Counted from the first letter of the stretch, positions 1 through 8,649 are shown. The stretch is DNA of 64,000 bases from Bacillota bacterium (GCA_023430975.1 JAEYYB010000116.1:1-64000); one strand, 5' to 3'. Notes: a model not told the origin generated them from the sequence alone. Made by a program: numbers and translations.

Positions 1-234
1 AACATAATCTAAATTATATAATATACCAGTAAATGCTGGAAGGCTTCGCAACAACCTTTGTGCATATATTTATTTTTCAATGTGCTGATATATCTTGTTT
101 ATAAAGTTTCTGCGTAAGTTCTATTAACTTGATTAAAAGTTTAATCACATTTCAATATAAATGAATATATAAGGGAAAAATGCAAATGATATTTATTGAT
201 ATGATAAAACTAATATTAACTAAGGAGGTAGCTT

Positions 235-432
235 ATGTCACTTACATCAAAAGAGCTTATGCTGGTTCAGGATAACATCAAAATGACACAAAATAGCATC
301 AAGGTTATGGAAAGTTGTGCAGAAATCTGTAGCGATGCACAGATTAAAAGCTTGTGTCAGCAGATGGCAAAAGACCATCAAAGTGATTTACAAACACTAA
401 TCAAACATATTAACACAGCGACTATACAGTAA
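235..432 (+). CDS. Small CotF/ferritin-like helical protein
   Basis: This 65-residue protein is almost entirely predicted helix, with three cysteines around residues 28-41 and a KDHQSDL segment near the end that resembles the helical hairpin of CotF-type spore coat proteins. It starts with ATG after a clear AAGGAGG ribosome site at 222-228. It lies 12 bases before the next small coat-like gene, which also has a strong ribosome site, so the two are probably one transcript. A role in the spore coat is inferred from this pairing and from the SASP gene nearby. The exact function is unknown. Confidence 0.6.
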   Translation: MSLTSKELMLVQDNIKMTQNSIKVMESCAEICSDAQIKSLCQQMAKDHQSDLQTLIKHINTATIQ

Positions 433-444
433 GGAGGATTAAAA

Positions 445-705
445 ATGAGAAGTTTTACTGATCAGGAAGTCATGTCCATTTTATTGAATGAGCACAAGCT
501 TGCAGCATCTTCATTGACAAATTTAGTGCTTGAAAGTTCTAACCAATTTTTAAGGAACGATGCAACAACTATTCTTACAAGCACATTTAGTCATCAGAAA
601 CAAATTTTTGACTTGATGGCTCAAAAAGGATGGTATCAAACTCAGAATGCAAGCCAGCAGGAAATAAGCAAGGCTCAGCAGGAAGCATCAAGAATTAACG
701 CTTAG
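445..705 (+). CDS. CotF-family spore coat protein
   Basis: This 86-residue protein matches the CotF coat family: an N-terminal FTDQEVM segment, a helix with the NEHKLAASSLTNL pattern, and a second helix containing SHQKQIFDLMAQKGWY, a typical CotF/ferritin-like ending. It starts with ATG after AAGGAGG (431-437) and follows the preceding small gene by 12 bases. Coat proteins of this family associate with the outer layers of the endospore. The family assignment is from recognisable motifs; localisation is inferred. Confidence 0.75.
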   Translation: MRSFTDQEVMSILLNEHKLAASSLTNLVLESSNQFLRNDATTILTSTFSHQKQIFDLMAQKGWYQTQNASQQEISKAQQEASRINA

Positions 706-706
706 T

Positions 707-802
707 AATGGCTAAGAAATAACATCCGATTGTCATCGTTCAAAACCCCGTTAAATCGTCGGGATTTTGTCCTGGAGAATACGAAGTTATTTCTAAGGCA
801 TT
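707..802. repeat. Family C palindromic repeat, copy 1
   Basis: An element of about 96 bp begins AATGGCTAAGAAATAAC and ends with the near-complement GTTATTTCTAAGGCATT. The interior holds an AACCCCGTTAAATCG segment shared with the copy at 60015-60110. A deletion derivative lies at 46740-46791 and a half copy at 33720-33734. It begins two bases after the stop codon of the CotF-like gene. Confidence 0.75.
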
Positions 803-857
803 CCTTATTAAGAAATTATAGCTTCAAAATAAATACAATATAAGGTTAAATAAAAGA

Positions 858-905
858 TAAGAGAAACAGTCGGAGGAGCTTCACTATCTGCCTGTTTCTT
901 ATTTA
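858..905 (+). terminator. Stem-loop, likely terminator of the coat gene pair
   Basis: GAAACAG (863-869) pairs with CTGTTTC (892-898), and the flanking ATAAG/CTTAT bases extend the stem. A TTATTTAT tail follows on the + strand. It is the first terminator-like structure after the two coat-like genes. Confidence 0.5.
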
Positions 906-934
906 TGTTACGGAAAGTCATGATATCTTTAAAT

Positions 935-974
935 ACTAAAAGGACCCCAAAATCACATTTGAAGTCCTTTTAGT
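935..974. terminator. Perfect 11-bp inverted repeat
   Basis: ACTAAAAGGAC (935-945) is followed 18 bases later by its exact complement (964-974). The A/T-rich ends make it a possible bidirectional terminator between the coat genes and the SASP gene. No other feature explains it. Confidence 0.5.
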
Positions 975-1017
975 GCAGATTCACTTAGTGAAATCCAGCA
1001 ATATTGTATTACATTGA

Positions 1018-1068
1018 AGTGCTTTTTAATATTTATAAAAGAAGTGCATATTACTAATAAAAAGCACT
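1018..1068 (-). terminator. Stem-loop after the SASP gene
   Basis: AGTGCTTTTTA (1018-1028) and TAAAAAGCACT (1058-1068) form an 11-bp stem. It lies 25 bases beyond the stop codon of the minus-strand SASP gene, where a terminator is expected. Confidence 0.55.
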
Positions 1069-1092
1069 ATTAACTATGCCAGAATTATATAC

Positions 1093-1305
1093 TTATCTGG
1101 AAGTATCATTTAACTTTTCAGTAGGATAGCTGTTACCAGTGTATGACTGGAAAACTTTCTTAACTATATTACCGCCAACTTTACCTGCTTCTCTTGCAGT
1201 TAAGTCACCGTTATATCCCTGTTTTAAGTTTACACCAATTTCTTTAGCTATTTCATACTTCATGTTATCAAACTGAGTTTTGCTGTTGCTATTGTTGTTT
1301 GCCAT
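1093..1305 (-). CDS. Alpha/beta-type small acid-soluble spore protein (SASP)
   Basis: The 70-residue protein carries both SASP family signatures: the KYEIAKEIGV segment (about residues 16-25) and the GDLTAREAGKVGGNIVKK segment (about 33-50). The KxEIA region includes the site cut by germination protease in this family. Alpha/beta SASPs coat spore DNA in the forespore, protect it from UV and heat, and are degraded for amino acids at germination. A strong GGGAGGTGATA ribosome site precedes the ATG. It is a monocistronic gene, as is usual for these forespore genes. I could not identify a SigG promoter with certainty. Confidence 0.93.
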   Translation of the reverse strand: MANNNSNSKTQFDNMKYEIAKEIGVNLKQGYNGDLTAREAGKVGGNIVKKVFQSYTGNSYPTEKLNDTSR

Positions 1306-1649
1306 TTTTATATCACCTCCCTTTATAGTCTTATTGTGTCTTAAAACGATAAGATTATAAGTAGTAAGTTTTGGTCGAGATTTAAAACAATTCCTTTACA
1401 AATGTTGTAATATAGTTGCACAAAGATAATCTCTATATCAGAGTTGACCTTTATATATATGAAAAATGTTAATAATCTTACATTTGTCAGAGCAAATAAC
1501 GAACGCTTTTACGGGATTTGCGATAGATAAATGTAAAAGATTATTCACTTTTCATATAGTATATTGTGATATTAATTAATCAAATTTATTATATTAGACA
1601 AATTCAATTCATATATTTTCATATAAATATTAAATTTGAGGTGGATTAA
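1306..1649. other. Intergenic region between SASP and dacF
   Basis: This divergent 344-bp region contains the SASP ribosome site and leader at its left end and a full family A repeat (1457-1557). Nothing else recognisable lies in it beyond AT-rich promoter-like sequence. Confidence 0.5.
1457..1557 (+). repeat. Family A palindromic repeat, copy 1 (subfamily 1)
   Basis: An element of about 100 bp begins ATATGAAAAATGTTAATAAT and ends with a near-complement, CACTTTTCATAT. Inside, GCAAAT and ATTTGC form a second paired segment, so the whole element can fold as one long hairpin. It is nearly identical to the inverted copy at 28531-28628. Confidence 0.85.
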
Positions 1650-2870
1650 GTGATCGGTCTAAAATGTAAAACTAGTATAATCATTATCCTTATAATGATT
1701 GTAAATATATGCACTTATTCGTTTTCAGATGATTTGAATGAAGGGCAGCTTGTTATAAAAGCCTTTGTTTCCCAGCAAAAGGATGCTTCTGTGTCTGTTC
1801 CTGTAGTTAATGCACAGGCTGCTATTGTTATTGATTCAAATAGCGGACGGATTTTATATTCAAAAAATTCTGATCAAAGAAAGTATATTGCAAGCACTAC
1901 AAAAATAATGACAGCCATAGTGACTTTAGAAAACGGTAATCTTGAAGATATCGTTACAATAAGCAAAAGAGCTGCAAGCATTCAAGGATCTAGCATCAAT
2001 CTAAAAGAGGGCGAAAAGCTGAAGTTGAAGGAGCTATTATACGGTCTGATGCTCAACTCGGGTAATGACGCGGCTATAGCTATAGCTGAGCATATCGGGG
2101 GAGATGTGGAAACATTTGTAGATATGATGAATAAAAAAGCCAAGGAATTAAACCTTGAAAATACTTCCTTTAAGACACCTCACGGCTTGGATCGTGACGG
2201 TCATTATTCTACTGCATATGAGCTTGCTCAAATGGCAAAGTATGCTCTATCAAAACCTGAGTTTGCCAGCATATGCAAGACTGTTTCCAAAAGTATTACC
2301 GGCAGAAGCTTATATAATACAAATGAAATGCTGGGCTTTTATCCTGGTGCTGATGGCGTTAAGACAGGGTATACCGGCCAGGCAGGAAGATGCCTTGTAT
2401 GCTCGGCAACAAGGGATGGCTATAGGTTGATATCTGTTGTCCTTGGGTGTCCCACAAGAACTATCAGGGCCGAGAGCAGCCGAAAAATATTGGATTATTC
2501 CTTTAAAAATTACAAGCAGCGTACATTGCTAAGAGTGGATGATGAGATAAAAAAAGTGCCTGTTATTAAAGGAAAAGAAAAGTTTGTTTCACTAATTTCC
2601 ACAGATGAAATAACGTACCCTTTAACTGATGAAGAATTTAGCAACTTAAAACGTGTGGAAGAAATCCCTGATTCTATAGAAGCACCTATTAGAGAAGGAA
2701 TTAACATTGGAAATATTAGTTTCTCCTTGGATGGAAATATTATTGCACAGTCAGAGCTAAAAACAAGGCATGAGGTTCTCCGCAAGGGATTTCTTGATTA
2801 TATGTCTGAAATGCTAAAGGAGTGGTTACTATATATGAATCCTTCTATGGACAGTCAACCCGGCACTTAA
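1650..2870 (+). CDS. dacF: D-alanyl-D-alanine carboxypeptidase (DacF/DacB type)
   Basis: This 406-residue penicillin-binding protein of the S11 family removes the terminal D-alanine from peptidoglycan stem peptides. All three active-site motifs are present: STTK (Ser82-Lys85), SGN (137-139) and KTG (238-240). An N-terminal hydrophobic segment (residues 8-24) targets it to the membrane or outside, and the C-terminal beta domain typical of PBP5-like enzymes follows the catalytic domain. The start is GTG after GAGGTGG (1639-1645). It lies directly upstream of spoIIIAE, where spoIIIAD would normally be, which supports a sporulation role in cortex or forespore wall modification. The choice between DacF and DacB naming is uncertain. 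Confidence 0.88.
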   Translation: MIGLKCKTSIIIILIMIVNICTYSFSDDLNEGQLVIKAFVSQQKDASVSVPVVNAQAAIVIDSNSGRILYSKNSDQRKYIASTTKIMTAIVTLENGNLEDIVTISKRAASIQGSSINLKEGEKLKLKELLYGLMLNSGNDAAIAIAEHIGGDVETFVDMMNKKAKELNLENTSFKTPHGLDRDGHYSTAYELAQMAKYALSKPEFASICKTVSKSITGRSLYNTNEMLGFYPGADGVKTGYTGQAGRCLVCSATRDGYRLISVVLGCPTRTIRAESSRKILDYSFKNYKQRTLLRVDDEIKKVPVIKGKEKFVSLISTDEITYPLTDEEFSNLKRVEEIPDSIEAPIREGINIGNISFSLDGNIIAQSELKTRHEVLRKGFLDYMSEMLKEWLLYMNPSMDSQPGT

Positions 2871-2982
2871 GGTAACAAATTTTATTTATATTATAATTTT
2901 ATGTAATAAAGTTGGACGTAGTTAAATATCTATATATAAATATGTTTTATGTACAAAAAATAAAATACCAAAGAGGATTAGT

Positions 2983-4212
2983 ATGAAGAGAAAATTAATT
3001 TTTAATCTGAAAAAATATGTGAAAGTATCAATTCTGGTATACATCATCATTATCATTTTACCTCAAATGCAATCACTTTTTACATACTACTCATATGCAG
3101 AAGGTGGTAGTGCTGGGGATGATAAGCTTATTGAAGAGCAGGCTAAATCGGAGGAATCTAAGAGTATCGAGAACCAGCTGCAAAACTATGCCAATAATGG
3201 TATAAAGGAGCTTTTGCCGGAGTATGACCCTAATGGGTTTATAACAAATGCTGCTAAAGGTAAGTTTAATTTAAGTGTAAAGAGTATATTAAATGGAGTA
3301 TTACATTATTTCTTTAAAGAAATATATATAAACATTGGCGTTTTAATTAAGCTTATTGTTCTTATAGTTTTGTGTGCTATTCTTAAAAACCTTCAATCGT
3401 CATTTTTAAGTGCGAGTGTTGGAGAATTAGCCTTTTTTGTTTGCTATATAGTTATTGTATCGGTTTTGATTGTTAGCTTAAACTCGGTATTAACCATGGG
3501 AAGAGTTATAATAGACGACATGGTTGATTTTATGCAGGCATCTATACCTATACTAATTACATTACTTGTGTCAAGTGGAAATATTACATCAGGGGGCATA
3601 TTTCAGCCTATCCTCGTGGTGATTATTGAGATTGCTGCAGCGATTATGAAGAATATTTTTATTCCTATAATTCTTCTTTCAACTATTTTATCTTTGGTAA
3701 ACAATATTTCAGACAAGGTTCAAATATCAAAGCTGGCATCCTTTTTAAAGCAGATAGGGACAGTGATTTTAGGGTTAATACTGACTGTTTTTATAGCAAT
3801 AATTACAATTCAGGGATCAGTAGGTGCTGTTGTTGACGGAGTTTCAAGCAAAACTGCCAAGTTTGCAATAGGAGCATTTATACCTGTGGCTGGAAAATAC
3901 CTTGCAGATGCAGCGGATACTGTTTTAGGATGTACACTTCTTATAAAAAATGCATCAGGCATAGCTGTGATGATAGGGATTGTGTCTATATGCCTTGTAC
4001 CTATAATTAAAATATTTGCACTTATTTCATTATATAAAATGACAGCGGTTTTGGTTGAACCTATTGCAGAAAATAGAATCGTAAAGTGCATAAATGATGT
4101 AGCAGGATCTCTCACATTCGTTTTAGGGGTAGTAGCTTGCGTGGCATTTATGTTCCTTATTGCTATAACGGCAATAATTGCATCAAGCAGCATTTCAACT
4201 GCCATACGATAA
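2983..4212 (+). CDS. spoIIIAE: Stage III sporulation protein AE
   Basis: This 409-residue polytopic membrane protein has an N-terminal signal-like segment (about residues 15-34), a soluble extracytoplasmic stretch with LQNYANNGIKELLPEYDP, and then about eight hydrophobic segments from residue 100 to the end. That matches SpoIIIAE, a part of the mother-cell SpoIIIA complex that joins SpoIIQ in a channel to the forespore and is needed for SigG activity. An AGAGGA ribosome site precedes the ATG. It is followed by AF, AG and AH in the usual order. spoIIIAA-AD are not found upstream, where dacF sits instead. Confidence 0.92.
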   Translation: MKRKLIFNLKKYVKVSILVYIIIIILPQMQSLFTYYSYAEGGSAGDDKLIEEQAKSEESKSIENQLQNYANNGIKELLPEYDPNGFITNAAKGKFNLSVKSILNGVLHYFFKEIYINIGVLIKLIVLIVLCAILKNLQSSFLSASVGELAFFVCYIVIVSVLIVSLNSVLTMGRVIIDDMVDFMQASIPILITLLVSSGNITSGGIFQPILVVIIEIAAAIMKNIFIPIILLSTILSLVNNISDKVQISKLASFLKQIGTVILGLILTVFIAIITIQGSVGAVVDGVSSKTAKFAIGAFIPVAGKYLADAADTVLGCTLLIKNASGIAVMIGIVSICLVPIIKIFALISLYKMTAVLVEPIAENRIVKCINDVAGSLTFVLGVVACVAFMFLIAITAIIASSSISTAIR

Positions 4213-4308
4213 ATTATTGGCTTAGATATATTCCCATCATTCATAAGATACCGAACTGTAAAGATATAGCAGGTTTTACAGTTGGGTATCCATAAGGAGG
4301 AGAAGTTT

Positions 4309-5019
4309 ATGATTGAATTTTTAAGGGGATGGGCTATCAATATAGTAACGCTGGTAATATTTATTGTTCTTCTTGAGATTTTGGTTCCTTCGGGAAGAAT
4401 GAAAAAGTATATTAATCTGATTTCGGGTTTTCTTATTATGATTACGCTCATAACTCCTATCTTAAAATTTATTGAGAAGGAATCCGATTTAAAAGGCTTG
4501 GAGCTCTTTGAGACTATAAATATCAACAAAATGGATATTGACAAAAAGAGTAAAGTTCTAAGTAAAAGCCAATCAGAGCAAGTAATTGAAGTATACAGAC
4601 AAAAAATCATATCCCAATTGGAAAGCTATGCAGCACAAAATGATGAGATAGAATCAGTAAAGGCTGACGTAATTGTAGATGAGGACTTAAACTCGGAAAA
4701 GTATGGGGAGATTAAAAGGGTATACCTGAGCCTTAATACAAAAGACAAAGAGGATGCCGCCCAGAGTGTAAGTATGATCCCAAAAGTAGAAAAAATACAA
4801 GTGGGACCTGGAAGTGGAATTTCCATAGCTAATATCCACCAAACAAACAAAAGAAGTGCTAAAACGGATAAAGCCGTCACAAATAAAGCCTTTACTAACA
4901 ATGCTGTAGACAGTAAGCTGGATACACATTTAAAGGATAAAATAAATGAACTTCTGGGGGTGAAAAAGGAAGATATCATAATTACATGCCAAAGAGACAA
5001 AACAAAGATTCAAAGATAA
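4309..5019 (+). CDS. spoIIIAF: Stage III sporulation protein AF
   Basis: The 236-residue protein has two N-terminal membrane segments (about 5-27 and 33-53) separated by SGRMKKYI, then a soluble domain ending in the LLGVKKEDIIIT motif typical of SpoIIIAF. I chose the ATG at 4309 because AAGGAGGAG (4293-4301) precedes it directly; an earlier in-frame start at 4282 lacks a ribosome site and would add nine residues. A Lys/Thr/Asn-rich, low-complexity stretch at about 180-205 is probably a linker. It follows spoIIIAE by 96 bases. Confidence 0.9.
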   Translation: MIEFLRGWAINIVTLVIFIVLLEILVPSGRMKKYINLISGFLIMITLITPILKFIEKESDLKGLELFETININKMDIDKKSKVLSKSQSEQVIEVYRQKIISQLESYAAQNDEIESVKADVIVDEDLNSEKYGEIKRVYLSLNTKDKEDAAQSVSMIPKVEKIQVGPGSGISIANIHQTNKRSAKTDKAVTNKAFTNNAVDSKLDTHLKDKINELLGVKKEDIIITCQRDKTKIQR

Positions 5020-5024
5020 TTTAT

Positions 5025-5122
5025 ATTAAAAGTGTTAATAATCTTACATTTGGCGGAGCAAATAACGAATGGTTCAACGGGATTTGCTTAAGACAAATGT
5101 AATAGATTTATCACTTTTAATT
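5025..5122 (+). repeat. Family A repeat, copy 2 (subfamily 2)
   Basis: This full 98-bp copy lies between spoIIIAF and spoIIIAG, inside a presumed operon, starting a few bases after the spoIIIAF stop codon. It is nearly identical to the reverse complement of the copy at 50974-51072. Its long hairpin would be part of the spoIIIA transcript. Confidence 0.85.
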
Positions 5123-5180
5123 TAGGAACGACTAAGAATATTTTAGTCATGCATTACAAAAGGATGAATGGGAGAAGGAT

Positions 5181-5798
5181 ATGATAGAAATAAAAAAGAT
5201 ACTGGAAAAGTTATTTCAAAGTAAAAATAAGAAAAAAATTATTGAAAACTCAGTTATAGTTATCATAATCGGGATAATTGCTATTGTAGCCGGGGGGTCC
5301 CTGTTCAAAAAGAATGAGATAAAAAAAGAGCCGGTGAATGGCAATACAGCATCGGTTGTGGAGACAGCTGCCAAAGCTGAGCCTAATAATGATATAGACG
5401 TGAATGAAAAGAGGCTTAAGGATATCTTGATGACAGTTAAAGGAGCAGGGAAGGTTAATGTCATGGTGACATATGTATCAGGAAAAGAGATTGTACCTGC
5501 TTATGATATTAAAAGGAATGAAAACGACACCGAGGAAAAAGACTCAGGAGGTGGGGTAAGAAATATTAAACAAAGTGACAGTGAAAACAAGTTGGCTTAT
5601 GAGGAAATTCAGGGAAATAATAAAAAGCCTATAGTATTAAAAGAACTTATGCCGCAGGTTAAGGGTGTAGTTATTGTTGCAGAAGGAGCATCAGACCCCG
5701 AGGTCAAAGAAAGGCTCGCTAGAGCGGTGCAGGTGCTGTTGGATGTTCCGGTCCACAGAATCGAGGTTTTAGAAAGCGGAAATAGCTATACAAAATAA
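5181..5798 (+). CDS. spoIIIAG: Stage III sporulation protein AG
   Basis: The 205-residue protein has one membrane segment (about residues 23-43) and then an extracytoplasmic ring-building domain. The segment with KRLKDILMTVKGAGKVNVMVTY and the closing VKGVVIVAEGASDP...RAVQVLLDVPVHRIEVL are hallmarks of SpoIIIAG. In this family the domain forms the large ring of the SpoIIIA-SpoIIQ channel between mother cell and forespore. An ATG follows GGGAGAAGGAT. It is separated from spoIIIAF by a mobile repeat and a short palindrome but remains collinear with the rest of the operon. Confidence 0.92.
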   Translation: MIEIKKILEKLFQSKNKKKIIENSVIVIIIGIIAIVAGGSLFKKNEIKKEPVNGNTASVVETAAKAEPNNDIDVNEKRLKDILMTVKGAGKVNVMVTYVSGKEIVPAYDIKRNENDTEEKDSGGGVRNIKQSDSENKLAYEEIQGNNKKPIVLKELMPQVKGVVIVAEGASDPEVKERLARAVQVLLDVPVHRIEVLESGNSYTK

Positions 5799-5909
5799 TC
5801 ATCCTTAAATAATTTTAATTATAAATTTGCAGGATTATGAATATAAATTAAATGACAAGTATAGAGCATTTAAATACATGATTCAAATATATTAAAAGGG
5901 GGCTTTTAT

Positions 5910-6614
5910 ATGATGGTATTTAAAAGAAAACAAATAGTTGTGTTGTCTTTAGTTTTAATGTTGGTGGTTGCCGGTTATCTTCAGTATAGTTATAAGAAGG
6001 GCAGCACATCGGTAAATAACAGCGATAATTCAAGGCTTGGTGAAGCTGTTTATGTGGACAGTGAGTATGCCGTTTCATCTAATGATAAAGAGGCAGATAA
6101 AAGTAAGGATAAAAAAGAAGATAATAAGGATGTAAAAAGTAAAGAGGACAATAAAGAAAGTAAAACCAATACAAACAATAAGACAAGTGATAAGGATACA
6201 GCAAATAGCAATGGCGAATCAAACAAAAAAACAAGTGAAAACCTTGATGCTTCAAAAGAAGCAAATGACTTTTTTGCACAGGCAAAGCTTGATAAGGAAG
6301 TAAACAGGGGAAGAAACAGTGATACATTAAAAGCAATTGCTGACGATTCAGGGCTGACAAAGGAAGCTAGAACTAAAGCTTATGAGAAAGTTACGAGACT
6401 GGCTGAGAATTCAGACAGAGAAATGAGAATTGAAAATCTGGTAAAGAAAAATGGGTTCAGCGATGCAATAGCATTCTTTGCAGATGACGGTAGTGTTGAT
6501 ATAGTGATTAAGGCACCGAATCTTTCTTCCTCCCAGACAGCACAGATATATGATATTGTATCAAGGCAGGCAAACCTGGATATTGACAAAATAAGAATAA
6601 AAAATATATTTTAA
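5910..6614 (+). CDS. spoIIIAH: Stage III sporulation protein AH
   Basis: The 234-residue protein has a single N-terminal membrane segment (about 7-26), a long Lys/Asp/Asn/Ser-rich linker (about 50-115), and a C-terminal YscJ/FliF-like domain with KKNGFSDAIAFFADDGSVDIVI. SpoIIIAH is the mother-cell partner of forespore SpoIIQ. Two adjacent ATG codons (5910, 5913) follow AAGGGGG; the first is used here. The linker is longer and more repetitive than I would expect for the family. Confidence 0.92.
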   Translation: MMVFKRKQIVVLSLVLMLVVAGYLQYSYKKGSTSVNNSDNSRLGEAVYVDSEYAVSSNDKEADKSKDKKEDNKDVKSKEDNKESKTNTNNKTSDKDTANSNGESNKKTSENLDASKEANDFFAQAKLDKEVNRGRNSDTLKAIADDSGLTKEARTKAYEKVTRLAENSDREMRIENLVKKNGFSDAIAFFADDGSVDIVIKAPNLSSSQTAQIYDIVSRQANLDIDKIRIKNIF

Positions 6615-6719
6615 GCATTGATCCTCCTTATATTGATAATACTTATATATAATGATATAATTAACTCCTGATAAAGATTATTTTTAGCAATTATGTTCTC
6701 CATGCTGGGAGGGTTTTTT

Positions 6720-7109
6720 ATGGAGGAAATCAATCATGAGCTTTTAAGTGACTTAGGTACAGTTAAGGTCACTGATGAGGTTGTTGCCATAATAGCCGGA
6801 ATTGCTGCTATGGAAGTGCCGGGCGTTGCGGGAATGAGCGGCGGTATTGCCGGAGAAATTGTTGAGATGCTAGGCAGAAAGAGCCTCTCTAAGGGCGTTA
6901 AGGTTGAGGTTGGTGAAAAACAAGCAGCAATTGATTTATATATAATTATTGATTACGGCTGCAGGATACCCGATGTGTCTTGGGATATACAGGAAAGAGT
7001 AAAAAAGACTGTAGAGACAATGACCGGCCTGAATGTAGTTGAAGTTAATATTCATATACAGGGTGTTAATTTTGATACCGAAAATAAAAATGACTCCAAA
7101 GTAGAATAG
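6720..7109 (+). CDS. Asp23/Gls24 family envelope stress protein
   Basis: The 129-residue protein is a typical Asp23/Gls24 member: KVTDEVVAIIAGIAAMEVPGVAGMSGG at the N-terminus and the closing VKKTVETMTGLNVVEVNIHIQGV. Asp23 proteins are cytoplasmic but bind the membrane anchor AmaP, encoded next. I place the start at 6720 because GGGAGG (6707-6712) precedes it; an earlier in-frame ATG would add nine residues. It is the first of three genes (Asp23, AmaP, DUF2273-like) commonly found between spoIIIA and nusB in clostridia. Confidence 0.9.
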   Translation: MEEINHELLSDLGTVKVTDEVVAIIAGIAAMEVPGVAGMSGGIAGEIVEMLGRKSLSKGVKVEVGEKQAAIDLYIIIDYGCRIPDVSWDIQERVKKTVETMTGLNVVEVNIHIQGVNFDTENKNDSKVE

Positions 7110-7144
7110 ATTTTTTTTAGATAAAACAAAAGAGGAGGCAAAAT

Positions 7145-7699
7145 ATGAACAGTACATTAAAGCGGGCTATACTAGGTATATATTTTGTTGTAGTAATAAT
7201 ATTCACTATGACAATCATGTTTTTAACAGTAATGCCCGACTCCTTTGAAAGCATCACAACATATATATCATCAAACTTATTGACTAACAATGTATTCCAG
7301 TGCATTGTGTTTTTTGGAGGATTGGCTGTTCTTGCAGTTAGTGTTATATTGTTATTGTCTGGAACAAATGATGACACGGAAAAAAGGACTATCAGCAAGA
7401 AAACTGAAATAGGTGAGATCAAGGTTTCACTAAATTCCATTGAAAGTATTGCCCTGGCAGCTACAAAAAGACTTTCAGGCATTAAAGAAGCAAAGGCCAA
7501 TGTATATAAGGGAATGGAAGGGGTAACTGTAGTAATAAAAGCTGTAGTATTATCTGACGTAAATATACCTATACTATCCGAAGATATTCAGGTCAAGGTT
7601 AAGAAAACCGTAGAGGATACTTCAGGCATAAGGGTAATTGAGGTTAAGGTGATAGTTGATAATATATTTGTTGGATATAATAAAAATAGGGTGGAATAA
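7145..7699 (+). CDS. amaP: Alkaline shock response membrane anchor protein AmaP
   Basis: The 184-residue protein has two N-terminal membrane helices (about 8-28 and 53-72) and a C-terminal Asp23-like domain with SIESIALAATKRLSGIKEAKANVY and a VEDTSGIRVIEVKVIVDNI ending. This is the architecture of AmaP, which tethers Asp23 to the membrane. AGAGGAGG (7131-7138) precedes the ATG. It sits 35 bases after the Asp23 gene and 18 before the DUF2273-like gene. Confidence 0.87.
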   Translation: MNSTLKRAILGIYFVVVIIFTMTIMFLTVMPDSFESITTYISSNLLTNNVFQCIVFFGGLAVLAVSVILLLSGTNDDTEKRTISKKTEIGEIKVSLNSIESIALAATKRLSGIKEAKANVYKGMEGVTVVIKAVVLSDVNIPILSEDIQVKVKKTVEDTSGIRVIEVKVIVDNIFVGYNKNRVE

Positions 7700-7717
7700 G
7701 CCCTGGAGGCAAATTAT

Positions 7718-7948
7718 ATGAATATGGACAAAATATACAGTTTTTATAAATCTCACAAGGGCGAAGTAAATGGAGCAATAATAGGCTTTTTAATTGCTGT
7801 ATCTATTCTTATAATTGGGGTATTAAAGTTTATTTTTATTGTAATTTGCATGGCAGTGGGGTATTATATTGGTAAGGTATTAAGTGTTGATAAAGATTAT
7901 CTAAGAAAGTTTCTGGATAAGATTTTTCCGCCAGGTACTTTAAGGTAA
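7718..7948 (+). CDS. DUF2273-like small membrane protein
   Basis: This 76-residue protein has a hydrophobic core (about residues 18-51, room for two close membrane helices) followed by a charged tail with DKIFPP. It matches the small membrane protein usually encoded with Asp23 and AmaP. CTGGAGG gives the ribosome site for the ATG at 7718. Its role in the envelope-stress assembly is inferred from gene context. Confidence 0.78.
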   Translation: MNMDKIYSFYKSHKGEVNGAIIGFLIAVSILIIGVLKFIFIVICMAVGYYIGKVLSVDKDYLRKFLDKIFPPGTLR

Positions 7949-7957
7949 TGAATAACT

Positions 7958-8050
7958 GAAATATTACTCCCGATTTTGAGCAGATGTTGACGAGCTAAGC
8001 CAACACATAAGCGAAATTTAAAATGGAAGTTTCATTTTAGTTATAACTAA
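7958..8050 (-). repeat. Family B palindromic repeat, copy 1 (antisense)
   Basis: The reverse complement of this segment aligns with 22774-22858 over AACTTCC...AAATTTCGCTYATGT, CTCGTCAACA and GTAATATTT-like end segments. It occupies most of the gap between the DUF2273-like gene and nusB. Confidence 0.65.
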
Positions 8051-8118
8051 AGAACGGTTAGAATTACTTGGGATTAATAAATTTGATATACGCAAAGCTT
8101 ATTTGGAGGTAATATTTA

Positions 8119-8544
8119 ATGGGACGAAGAGCAGCCCGCGAAACTGCAATGAAGCTCTTATACCAGTTGGAGATACAGAGGGATGATAGGGAGCAGCAGG
8201 TGCAATACGTTTTAGAGGAAGAGAACTTAACTGAAAATGACACAGTTTATGTAAATGAAGTCATAAATGGTGTATATAGTAAGATAGAAGAGATTGACGA
8301 GCTTATTGAAAAACATGCTAAGGGATGGAAAATTAATAGGATTTCAAAGGTTGACTTATCAATACTAAGGTTAAGTATTTATGAAGTTTGCTATAGAGAG
8401 GATATACCATTTAATGTTTCTATAAACGAAGCGGTTGAATTAGCGAAGAAATACAGTACAGAAGATGCTGGATCATTTGTTAATGGTATCTTGGGTAAAG
8501 TATCCAAGATATTTCCTGTACATGTAGATGGATCAAACGAATAG
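8119..8544 (+). CDS. nusB: Transcription antitermination factor NusB
   Basis: The 141-residue all-helical protein starts MGRRAARETAMKLLYQLE, the RNA-binding arginine-rich opening typical of NusB, and has the conserved IPFNVSINEAVELAKKYSTEDAGSFVNGILGKV segment. NusB binds boxA with NusE in rRNA antitermination. TTGGAGG precedes the ATG. It opens the nusB-xseA-xseB-ispA-dxs run. Confidence 0.96.
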   Translation: MGRRAARETAMKLLYQLEIQRDDREQQVQYVLEEENLTENDTVYVNEVINGVYSKIEEIDELIEKHAKGWKINRISKVDLSILRLSIYEVCYREDIPFNVSINEAVELAKKYSTEDAGSFVNGILGKVSKIFPVHVDGSNE

Positions 8545-8649
8545 CATATTAGTTAAAGTAATTAACACACATACCATATTTGCGGGTGTGTGTTAATTTG
8601 TATGTCCATACATTGATTGTGTTGGCATCATTTGCAAAATGGAGGTTTT

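Noticed and set aside
1..234. A possible gene or RNA at the left edge
   Set aside because: The sequence is A/T-rich with no open frame of note, no tRNA-like fold that I can see, and only the leader of the first coat-like gene.
3810..4610. A long open frame on the minus strand (266 codons) opposite spoIIIAE and spoIIIAF
   Set aside because: It has no ribosome site, spans two well-supported sporulation genes, and its translation is low-complexity Ile/Ser/Thr-rich sequence typical of an antisense shadow.
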